Source of the DNA: Terebella lapidaria
Lineage: Eukaryota > Annelida > Polychaeta > Terebellida > Terebellidae
NCBI GenBank assembly: GCA_949152475.1
Contig: OX424555.1
Coordinates: 97,559,515-97,623,514, forward strand
Reading direction: 5' to 3'
Length of the DNA: 64,000 nucleotides
Part shown: piece after piece, positions 47,001 through 59,000 of the stretch
Layout of the letters: every line of letters starts with the position of its first letter
How positions within the stretch are numbered: the first letter of the stretch is position 1
Notes under the pieces: model-generated
What the model was told of the DNA's origin: nothing
The model's input: only the letters and a program-made list of their open reading frames with translations
Database searches by the model: none
Position numbers and translations under genes: made by a program

Positions 47001-50000
47001 GTGGTTTACGGTTCGTTGGCAGTCGGGTGTCGGCCTAGTGTCTGACACGTCCCGGACTTTACCGTCACAGGCCGCGTCTCGGGAGATTGAACTGAACCAA
47101 TACACCGAGCCAGGCCAAGGGGCGCCACAGGATGGGTCCTCACGCTTCTATCTCGGGTACGCATCGCACAAAAATTGTCAGTGTCCTACAAAAAAAGATT
47201 AGTCTATGATCAATTGTGAGTGTGAAATATGAAGTTTCACACACAAAACAATCGAATACACAAAATAGCTGACATCGTGAACAATAAATGATACTTATCA
47301 TGTATGAATTAAGGAATTATTTTCTAACTGGATGGTATCAAAAACCCATTATCGATTTCTGGCGGTACTCATGACTGACATTGTAGCAGCAGTACCTGTA
47401 TTGTAGCAGTACCTGTATTGTATCAGTACCTGTATTGTAGCAGTACCTGTATTGTATCAGTACCTGTATTGTAGCAGTACCTGTATTGTAGCAGCACCTG
47501 TATTGTAGCAGTACCTGTATTGTAGCAGTTCCTGTATTGTAGCAGCACCTGTATTGTAGCAGTACCTGTATTGTAGCAGCACCTGTATTGTAGCAGCACC
47601 TGTATTGTAGCAGCACCTGTATTGTAGCAGTACCTGTATTGTAGCAGCACCTGTATTGTAGCAGCACCTGTATTGTAGCAGTACCTGTATTGTAGCAGCA
47701 CCTGTATTGTAGCAGCACCTGTATTGTATCAGTACCTGTATTGTATCAGTACCTGTATTGTATCAGTACCTGTATTGTAGCAGTACCTGTATTGTAGCAG
47801 TACCTGTATTGTAGCAGTACCTGTATTGTAGCAGCACCTGTATTGTAGCAGTACCTGTATTGTAGCAGTACCTGTATTGTAGCAGTACCTGTATTGTAGC
47901 AGTACCTGTATTGTATCAGTACCTGTATTGTAGCAGTACCTGTATTGTAGCAGTACCTGTATTGTAGCAGTACCTGTATTGTAGCAGCACCTGTATTGTA
48001 GCAGCACCTGTATTGTATCAGTACCTGTATTGTAGCAGTACCTGTATTGTAGCAGCACCTGTATTGTATCAGCACCTGTATTGTATCAGTACCTGTATTG
48101 TAGCAGCACCTGTATTGTATCAGTACCTGTATTGTATCAGTATCTGTATTGTAGCAGTACCTGTATTGTAGCAGTACCTGTATTGTAGCAGTACCTGTAT
48201 TGTAGCAGTACCTGTATTGTAGCAGTATCTGTATTGTAGCAGCACCTGTATTGTAGCAGCACCTGTATTGTAGCAGCACCTGTATTGTAGCAGCACCTGT
48301 ATTGTATCAGTATCTGTATTGTAGCAGTATCTGTATTGTAGCAGCACCTGTATTGTATCAGTATCTGTATTGTAGCAGTATCTGTATTGTAGCAGCACCT
48401 GTATTGTAGCAGCACCTGTATTGTAGCAGCACCTGTATTGTATCAGTATCTGTATTGTAGCAGTATCTGTATTGTAGCAGCACCTGTATTGTAGCAGTAC
48501 CTGTATTGTAGCAGCACCTGTATTGTAGCAGTACCTGTATTGTATCAGTACCTGTATTGTAGCAGTACCTGTATTGTATCAGTACCTGTATTGTAGCAGC
48601 ACCTGTATTGTATCAGTACCTGTATTGTAGCAGCACCTGTATTGTAGCAGCAGTACCTGTATTGTAGCAGCACCTGTATTGTATCAGTACCTGTATTGTA
48701 GCAGTACCTGTATTGTAGCAGCACCTGTATTGTAGCAGCACCTGTATTGTATCAGTACCTGTATTGTATCAGTACCTGTATTGTATCAGTACCTGTATTG
48801 TAGCAGTACCTGTATTGTAGCAGTACCTGTATTGTAGCAGTACCTGTATTGTAGCAGTACCTGTATTGTAGCAGTACCTGTATTGTATCAGTATCTGTAT
48901 TGTAGCAGTATCTGTATTGTAGCAGTACCTGTATTGTAGCAGCACCTGTATTGTATCAGTATCTGTATTGTAGCAGTATCTGTATTGTAGCAGCACCTGT
49001 ATTGTAGCAGTACCTGTATTGTAGCAGCACCTGTATTGTAGCAGCACCTGTATTGTAGCAGCACCTGTATTGTAGCAGCACCTGTATTGTAGCAGCACCT
49101 GTATTGTATCAGTATCTGTATTGTAGCAGTATCTGTATTGTAGCAGCACCTGTATTGTAGCAGTACCTGTATTGTAGCAGCACCTGTATTGTAGCAGTAC
49201 CTGTATTGTAGCAGCACCTGTATTGTAGCAGTACCTGTATTGTAGCAGTACCTGTACTGTATCAGTACCTGTATTGTATCAGTATCTGTATTGTAGCAGT
49301 ATCTGTATTGTAGCAGTACCTGTATTGTAGCAGCACCTGTATTGTATCAGTATCTGTATTGTAGCAGTATCTGTATTGTAGCAGCACCTGTATTGTAGCA
49401 GCACCTGTATTGTAGCAGCACCTGTATTGTAGCAGCACCTGTATTGTATCAGTATCTGTATTGTAGCAGTATCTGTATTGTAGCAGCACCTGTATTGTAT
49501 CAGTATCTGTATTGTAGCAGTATCTGTATTGTAGCAGCACCTGTATTGTAGCAGCACCTGTATTGTAGCAGCACCTGTATTGTATCAGTATCTGTATTGT
49601 AGCAGTATCTGTATTGTAGCAGCACCTGTATTGTAGCAGTACCTGTATTGTAGCAGCACCTGTATTGTAGCAGTACCTGTATTGTATCAGTACCTGTATT
49701 GTAGCAGTACCTGTATTGTATCAGTACCTGTATTGTAGCAGCACCTGTATTGTATCAGTACCTGTATTGTAGCAGCACCTGTATTGTAGCAGCAGTACCT
49801 GTATTGTAGCAGCACCTGTATTGTATCAGTACCTGTATTGTAGCAGTACCTGTATTGTAGCAGCACCTGTATTGTAGCAGCACCTGTATTGTATCAGTAC
49901 CTGTATTGTATCAGTACCTGTATTGTATCAGTACCTCTATTGTAGCAGTACCTGTATTGTAGCAGTACCTGTATTGTAGCAGTACCTGTATTGTAGCAGT

Positions 50001-53000
50001 ACCTGTATTGTAGCAGTACCTGTATTGTAGCAGTACCTGTATTGTAGCAGTACCTGTATTGTAGCAGCACCTGTATTGTATCAGTACCTGTATTGTAGCA
50101 GTACCTGTATTGTAGCAGTACCTGTATTGTAGCAGTACCTGTATTGTAGCAGCACCTGTATTGTAGCAGCACCTGTATTGTATCAGTACCTGTATTGTAG
50201 CAGTACCTGTATTGTAGCAGCACCTGTATTGTATCAGTACCTGTATTGTAGCAGCACCTGTATTGTATCAGTACCTGTATTGTATCAGTATCTGTATTGT
50301 AGCAGTATCTGTATTGTAGCAGTACCTGTATTGTAGCAGCACCTGTATTGTATCAGTATCTGTATTGTAGCAGTATCTGTATTGTAGCAGCACCTGTATT
50401 GTAGCAGCACCTGTTTTGTAGCAGCACCTGTATTGTAGCAGCACCTGTATTGTATCAGTATCTGTATTGTAGCAGTATCTGTATTGTAGCAGCACCTGTA
50501 TTGTATCAGTATCTGTATTGTAGCAGTATCTGTATTGTAGCAGCACCTGTATTGTAGCAGCACCTGTATTGTAGCAGCACCTGTATTGTATCAGTATCTG
50601 TATTGTAGCAGTATCTGTATTGTAGCAGCACCTGTATTGTAGCAGTACCTGTATTGTAGCAGCACCTGTATTGTATCAGTATCTGTATTGTAGCAGTATC
50701 TGTATCGTAGCAGCACCTGTATTGTAGCAGTACCTGTATTGTAGCAGCACCTGTATTGTAGCAGTACCTGTATTGTATTGTAGCAGTACCTGTATTGTAT
50801 CAGTACCTGTATTGTAGCAGCACCTGTATTGTGGCAGCACCTGTAATGTAGCAGGACCTGTATTGTAGCAGTACCTGTATTGTATCAGTATCTGTATTGT
50901 AGCAGTATCTGTATTGTAGCAGTATCTGTATTGTAGCAGTACCTGTATTGTAGCAGTACCTGTATTGTAGCAGCACCTGTATTGTAGCAGTACCTGTATT
51001 GTATTGTAGCAGTACCTGTATTGTATCAGTACCTGTATTGTAGCAGCACCTGTATTGTGGCAGCACCTGTAATGTAGCAGGACCTGTATTGTAGCAGTAC
51101 CTGTATTGTATCAGTATCTGTATTGTATCAGTATCTGTATTGTAGCAGTATCTGTATTGTAGCAGTACCTGTATTGTAGCAGTACCTGTATTGTAGCAGC
51201 ACCTGTATTGTAGCAGTACCTGTATTGTAGCAGTATCTGTATTGTAGCAGCACCTGTATTGTATCAGTATCTGTATTGTATCAGTATCTGTATTGTAGCA
51301 GTATCTGTATTGTAGCAGTACCTGTATTGTATCAGTATCTGTATTGTAGCAGTATCTGTATTGTAGCAGCACCTGTATTGTATCAGTACCTGTATTGTAT
51401 CAGTACCTGTATTGTAGCAGTACCTGTATTGTAGCAGCACCTGTATTGTAGCAGTATCTGTATTGTAGCAGCACCTGTATTGTAGCAGTATCTGTATTGT
51501 AGCAGTACCTGTATTGTAGCAGCACCTGTATTGTATCAGTATCTGTATTGTATCAGTATCTGTATTGTAGCAGTACCTGTATTGTAGCAGTACCTGTATT
51601 GTAGCAGTAGCTGTATTGTAGCAGTATCTGTATTGTAGCAGCACCTGTATTGTAGCAGTACCTGTATTGTATCAGTATCTGTATTGTAGCAGCACCTGTA
51701 TTGTAGCAGTACCTGTATTGTAGCAGTACCTGTATTGTAGCAGTATCTGTATTGTAGCAGTACCTGTATTGTAGCAGTACCTGTATTGTAGCAGTACCTG
51801 TATTGTAGCAGTACCTGTATTGTAGCAGCACCTGTATTGTAGCAGTACCTGTATTGTAGCAGTACCTGTATTGTAGCAGCACCTGTATTGTAGCAGTACC
51901 TGTATTGTAGCAGTACCTGTATTGTAGCAGCACCTGTATTGTAGCAGTACCTGTATTGTAGCAGCACCTGTATTGTAGCAGTACCTGTATTGTAGCAGCA
52001 CCTGTATTGTAGCAGTACCTGTATTGTAGCAGTAGTACCTGTATTGTAGCAGTACCTGTATTGTAGCAGTACCTGTATTGTAGCAGTACCTGTATTGTAG
52101 CAGTACCTGTATTGTATCAGTATCTGTATTGTAGCAGCACCTGTATTGTAGCAGCACCTGTATTGTAGCAGCACCTGTATTGTAGCAGTACCTGTATTGT
52201 AGCAGCACCTGGATTGTAGCAGCACCTGTATTGTAGCAGTACCTGTATTGTATCAGTACCTGTATTGTATCAGCACCTGTATTGTAGCAGCACCTGTATT
52301 GTAGCAGCACCTGTATTGTAGCAGCACCTGTATTGTAGCAGCACCTGTATTGTAGCAGCACCTGTATTGTAGCAGCACCTGTATTGTAGCAGTACCTGTA
52401 ATGTAGCAGTACCTGTATTGTAGCAGTACCTGTATTGTAGCAGCACCTGTATTGTAGCAGTACCTGTATTGTAGCAGTACCTGTATTGTAGCAGTACCTG
52501 TATTGTAGCAGCACCTGTATTGTATCAGTACCTGTATTGTAGCAGTACCTGTATTGTAGCAGTACCTGTATTGTAGCAGTACCTGTATTGTAGCAGCACC
52601 TGTATTGTAGCAGCACCTGTATTGTAGCAGTACCTGTATTGTAGCAGTATCTGTATTGTAGCAGCACCTGTAATGTAGCAGTACCTGTATTGTAGCAGCA
52701 CCTGTATTGTAGCAGTACCTGTATTGTATCAGTACCTGTATTGTAGCAGTACCTGTATTGTAGCAGCACCTGTATTGTAGCAGTATCTGTATTGTAGCAG
52801 TATCTGTATTGTAGCAGCACCTGTATTGTAGCAGTATCTGTATTGTAGCAGTACCTGTATTGTAGCAGTATCTGTATTGTAGTAGTACCTGTATTGTAGC
52901 AGCACCTGTATTGTAGCAGCACCTGTATTGTAGCAGTATCTGTATTGTAGCAGTATCTGTATTGTAGCAGCACCTGTATTGTAGCAGCACCTGTATTGTA

Positions 53001-56000
53001 CCAGTACCTGTATTGTAGCAGTATCTGTATTGTAGTAGTACCTGTATTGTAGCAGCACCTGTATTGTAGCAGCACCTGTATTGTAGCAGCACCTGTATTG
53101 TAGCAGCACCTGTATTGTAGCAGCACCTGTATTGTAGCAGTACCTGTATTGTAGCAGTACCTGTATTGTAGCAGCACCTGTATTGTAGCAGCACCTGTAT
53201 TGTAGCAGTACCTGTATTGTAGCAGTACCTGTATTGTAGCAGCACCTGTATTGTAGCAGCACCTGTATTGTAGCAGTACCTGTATTGTAGCAGTACCTGT
53301 ATTGTAGCAGTACCTGTATTGTAGCAGTATCTGTATTGTAGCAGTATCTGTATTGTAGCAGTATCTGTATTGTTGCAGTACCTGTATTGTAGCAGTACCT
53401 GTATTGTAGCAGTACCTGTATTGTAGCAGTACCTGTATTGTAGCAGCACCTGTATTGTAGCAGTATCTGTATTGTAGCAGCACCTGTATTGTAGCAGTAC
53501 CTGTATTGTATCAGTATCTGTATTGTAGCAGCACCTGTATTGTATCAGTATCTGTATTGTAGCAGTATCTGTATTGTAGCAGCACCTGTATTGTATCAGT
53601 ATCTGTATTGTAGCAGTACCTGTATTGTAGCAGTATCTGTATTGTAGCAGTATCTGTATTGTAGCAGCACCTGTATTGTAGCAGTACCTGTATTGTATCA
53701 GTATCTGTATTGTAGCAGTATCTGTATTGTAGCAGCACCTGTATTGTAGCAGTACCTGTATTGTATCAGTATCTGTATTGTAGCAGTATATGTATTGTAG
53801 CAGCACCTGTATTGTAGCAGTACCTGTATTGTAGCAGCACCTGTATTGTAGCAGCACCTGTATTGTATCAGTATCTGTATTGTAGCAGTATCTGTATTGT
53901 AGCAGCACCTGTATTGTAGCAGTACCTGTATTGTATTGTAGCAGTACCTGTATTGTAGCAGTACCTGTATTGTAGCAGCACCTGTATTGTAGCAGCACCT
54001 GTATTGTAGCGGTACCTGTATTGTAGCAGTACCTGTATTGTAGCAGTACCTGTATTGTAGCAGCACCTGTATTGTAGCAGTATCTGTATTGTAGCAGTAT
54101 CTGTATTGTAGCAGCACCTGTATTGTGGCAGCACCTGTATTGTATTGTAGCAGTACCTGTATTGTAGCAGTACCTGTATTGTATTGTAGCAGTACCTGTA
54201 TTGTATCAGTACCTGTATTGTAGCAGCACCTGTATTGTAGCAGTACCTGTATTGTAGCAGTACCTGTATTGTAGCAGCACCTGTATTGTAGCAGCAGTAC
54301 CTGTATTGTAGCAGTATCTGTATTGTAGCAGCACCTGTATTGTATCAGTACCTGTATTGTAGCAGCACCTGTATTGTAGCAGTACCTGTATTGTATCAGT
54401 ACCTGTATTGTAGCAGCACCTGTATTGTAGCAGTACCTGTATTGTAGCAGTACCTGTATTGTAGCAGTACCTGTATTGTAGCAGCACCTGTATTGTATCA
54501 GTACCTGTATTGTATCAGTACCTGTATTGTAGCAGTACCTGTATTGTAGCAGTACCTGTATTGTAGCAGTACCTGTATTGTAGCAGTACCTGTATTGTAG
54601 CAGCACCTGTATTGTAGCAGTACCTGTATTGTAGCAGTACCTGTATTGTAGCAGTACCTGTATTGTAGCAGCACCTGTATTGTAGCAGTACCTGTATTGT
54701 ATCAGTACCTGTATTGTAGCAGTACCTGTATTGTAGCAGTACCTGTATTGTAGCAGCACCTGTATTGTAGCAGCACCTGTATTGTAGCAGTACCTGTATT
54801 GTATCAGTACCTGTATTGTATCAGTACATGTATTGTAGCAGTACCTGTATTGTAGCAGCACCTGTATTGTAGCAGCACCTGGATTGTAGCAGCACCTGTA
54901 TTGTAGCAGTACCTGTATTGTAGCAGTACCTGTATTGTAGCAGTACCTGTATTGTAGCAGCACCTGTATTGTAGCAGTACCTGTATTGTATCAGTACCTG
55001 TATTGTATCAGTACCTGTATTGTAGCAGTACCTGTATTGTATCAGTACCTGTATTGTAGCAGCACCTGTATTGTAGCAGCACCTGTATTGTAGCAGCACC
55101 TGTATTGTAGCAGTACCTGTATTGTAGCAGTACCTGTATTGTAGCAGCACCTGTATTGTAGCAGCACCTGGATTGTAGCAGCACCTGTATTGTAGCAGCA
55201 CCTGTATTGTAGCAGTACCTGTATTGTATCAGTACCTGTATTGTAGCAGTACCTGTATTGTATCAGTACCTGTATTGTATCAGTACCTGTATTGTAGCAG
55301 CACCTGGATTGTAGCAGCACCTGTATTGTAGCAGTACCTGTATTGTATCAGTACCTGTATTGTATCAGTACCTGTATTGTAGCAGTACCTGTATTGTAGC
55401 AGCACCTGTATTGTATCAGTACCTGTATTGTAGCAGCACCTGTATTGTAGCAGCACCTGTATTGTATCAGTACCTGTATTGTAGCAGCACCTGTATTGTA
55501 GCAGCACCTGTATTGTAGCAGCACCTGTATTGTATCAGTACCTGTATTGTAGCAGCACCTGTATTGTAGCAGCAGTACCTGTATTGTAGCAGCACCTGTA
55601 TTGTAGCAGCACCTGTATTGTAGCAGTACCTGTATTGTATCAGTACCTGTGTTGTAGCAGTACCTGTATTGTAGCAGCACCTGTATTGTATCAGTACCTG
55701 TATTGTAGCAGCACCTGTATTGTAGCAGCACCTGTATTGTAGCAGCACCTGTATTGTAGCAGTACCTGTATTGTAGCAGCACCTGTATTGTAGCAGTACC
55801 TGTATTGTATCAGTACCTGTATTGTAGCAGTACCTGTATTGTATCAGTACCTGTATTGTAGCAGCACCTGTATTGTATCAGTACCTGTATTGTAGCAGCA
55901 CCTGTATTGTAGCAGCAGTACCTGTATTGTAGCAGCACCTGTATTGTATCAGTACCTGTATTGTAGCAGTACCTGTATTGTAGCAGCAGTACCTGTATTG

Positions 56001-59000
56001 TATCAGTACCTGTATTGTAGCAGCACCTGTATTGTAGCAGTACCTGTATTGTAGCAGTACCTGTATTGTAGCAGTACCTGTATTGTAATGTATTGAGACG
56101 CTCCCCTTGTGTCCCGTAGTTACGTGGCAGGCGTCCTGACCCGAGAAAGACTCCCCGGCTTCATGCGACTGCTGTGGTTCGCCTGCCGTGGGAATATCTT
56201 CATCAGACATGCCGAGATCGACGAACCACTGGAGGACGCGCTCACTGTTAGTGTCGCATAAACTTGTCACTTTCTTTGTGCTCACTGGTTGGTACTCATG
56301 TACACCGTGAAGTACCAAATTCAGAAATACGTCTTTCTACTAATCTGATTCAAAGTTATTACCTGTTAACTATAGTGACAATATTTACAGAGCTACTGTA
56401 CTTAACTTTTGAAAAAAAACATTTCAGTACACATGTTTTTCAGGGAGAGAGGGTCCACAAAGTTGTGTTCATTGCGTTCTTCCAAGGAGAGAATCTCAAA
56501 GCTCGAGTCAAGAAAGTCTGCGAAGGGTGCGGACTCAAAAATTTATTACCAATTTCATGTTATATTTTCTGTAAATCTATTGTTTCCCAGCATTTTAAAC
56601 AATTGAAGGATGTGTACGAGTGTTATGGTCAATGAATCTGTCAGTCAGTTACTGATATCCCTTGACAATATTCTGTATCACAGCTACAAAGCGACGCTGT
56701 ACCCCTGCTCCGAGTCCCAAGATGAGAGACGAGAGGTGGCGATTGGTGTCTTGACTCGACTTCAGGATATCGAAACAGTAAAGTCTCACTGTTTCTAGAC
56801 ATTTTTACTTGGTATTGCAAGTAAAGTTACATTGCAGTCCATTGCATGTACAATCATTACAAATCTGGCATGGAAAATGATACTGACCAGAAAACAATTG
56901 AAATATTCCTAGATATATACATGAGCATGTTGTGAAAATATTGACGGCAGCTGAGCACTTACTAGACACATCATACCCTTGCCTTGGACAGTCTAATAAC
57001 AGAAAAAACCCAGCCACAACATGTGTACAATCTTCCACAAACCCTCCGTCTTGCCCAGGTTCTCCAGAAATCCCTGGAACAGAAGCGCCGACTGCTGGGG
57101 ACCGTGGCCCAGAACTGGAACTCCTGGAACGTCAAGGTTCTCAAGGTCAAGGCCATCTACCACATCATGAACATGTTCCACACAGAGGGCAAGAACTACA
57201 TCGCCGAGTGCTTCATCCCGACACGAGAGGTGGACACAGTCCAGGCCATCCTCAACCGGGCCACGGTCAGCATGGGATAGGGGTGCTGTAGGGTATAGTG
57301 TGTTTTGTCCTCAACAGGGCCAAGGTCAGCATGGGACAGGGGTGCTGTAGGGTATAGTGTGTTTTGTCCTCAACAGGGCCAAGGTCAGCATGGGACAGGG
57401 GTGCTGTAGGGTATAGTGTGTTTTGTCCTCAACAGGGCCAAGGTCAGCATGGGACAGGGGTGCTGTAGGGTATAGTGTGTTTTGTCCTCAACAGGGCCAA
57501 GGTCAGCATGGGACATGGGTGTTGTAGGGTATGGTGAGGTGTTTGGTCAACCTGGCCACTGACACAACTTCAAGCTGCGGTTTACAGTAATAAAGCTCAT
57601 AAACAGGGAAAGAGAGATGAAGTAGTTTTGTAGATGATGTTCCTAGCCATGATGATTACACAGTGTCTGCAATGATATATTTCACTGTCTCCAGGAGAAC
57701 GCCGGTAGCTCAGTACCGTCCATTGTACACCCTGTACAAACAGCGGAGACACTTCCGACCTTCAACCGTACCAACAAGTTCACAGGCGCTTTCCAGACAA
57801 TCATTGATGCGTATGGAACGGCCAACTACAAGGAAGTGAACCCGGGTCAGTGAAGAACATGATCTGGAGCTTAGATCTGTACAATATAGTTTCACTTCCA
57901 CGTACTTAGACAAGCTATCCATATAACAAAGTCACTGATTAGTGCTGGTGGGTATGTAAATGAATCATGCAGTCCTGGACAACCTTGGATTAGTGTCTCT
58001 TCCTTGATTACATAACATTGTGTAATTGTATCTATTATGTTTTGGTTCCAGCTCCGTTTGCCATCATAACGTTCCCGTTCCTGTTTTCTGTGATGTTTGG
58101 AGACTTCGGTCACGGGATTCTGATGTTTCTCTTTGCTGTGTGGATGGTTGTACGAGAGAAGCAGCTTCTGCCCGCAGCAAAAGGTGGAGAGGTCAGTCAT
58201 CCATTCGATTCAGGGCTTTGGTGTCAGGGGAAAAAACTGGTTAATTTCAAATACTGTAGCTAGTTCATAAAATTTACAAACATCTAGTAGCTTGGTTGGA
58301 AGTTTGTGAATAATTTTGCAGATACATATACTTTTGATCATATACCTTTATTAGGTAACCTTTCAGTGAGTAGTGATATTGCTGTTTATATCAGATATTT
58401 GGTATCATCTACGGCGGTCGATACATCATACTGTTAATGGGGGCGTTTTCAATCTACTCCGGACTGTTGTACAACGACGCGTTCTCCCGATCCATCAACA
58501 TCTTCGGCTCGGGATGGAGGGCACCACCTGGGTGAGTGGGGAGGTGCGGGAGGGGGTTATATGAGGATTATAGCAGGAAAACTATGTTCTCAACCAGTGG
58601 AAATTCATGAGTGAGAAAATATTGCTGGAGTATTTATAAATTAGAATATCATGCTCAGTATTTTATGTTCCGTGTTTCAAATCAGTTCCATGGAACAATG
58701 ATCTGTACTGATACATTTTCCAGGAATATCGACATGAATCTCAGGACCATCCAACTAAACCCTACGAACTCCAGTGTGTGGCTTGGACAACCTTATCCTT
58801 TCGGGATTGATCCTGTAAGCTGCTTCCACTGCATCGATTCAAACAAATCTGCTAAACCAGGGTTTGTCGTTCGATATCTCGATGTTTTATTGTGCTGTTC
58901 TCAGGTCTGGCAGTCTACCGTGAACAAAATCACATTCACAAACTCGTTCAAGAAGAAGATATCGGTGATATTCGGAGTCGCTCAGATGTTGTTAGGTGTG

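Larger units (their letters stand above)
47380..56093 (+). repeat. 17-bp minisatellite, about 510 units
   Basis: The unit is CAGTACCTGTATTGTAG. Nearly all variation falls at three places: T/C in CAGTACC versus CAGCACC, C/T in TACC versus TATC, and G/T in GTAGCAG versus GTATCAG. Rare units carry 3- or 5-bp insertions (CAGCAGTACC; TATTGTATTGTAG). Higher-order repeats are visible (listed separately). Because 17 is not divisible by 3 and no minus-strand phase has a stop, the minus strand is open for hundreds of codons ([17 protein letters not shown] cycles). These frames are artefacts. Confidence 0.97.
47157..56119 (+). other. Intron 5 of the V-ATPase gene
   Basis: Nearly 9 kb, from donor GTACGC to acceptor CCCGTAG. 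About 8.7 kb of it is one minisatellite, with about 220 bp of unique DNA before it and about 25 bp after. Confidence 0.9.

Noticed and set aside
47338-56318. Many long minus-strand open frames with [17 protein letters not shown] repeats
   Set aside because: They are produced by a 17-bp repeat that lacks stops on that strand; all three frames give the same cycle and no promoter or start context is seen.
56984-57058. In-frame extension upstream of V-ATPase exon 9
   Set aside because: The acceptor TTGCCCAG at 57051–57058 and the family alignment ([13 protein letters not shown] following LQDIET) place the exon start at 57059.
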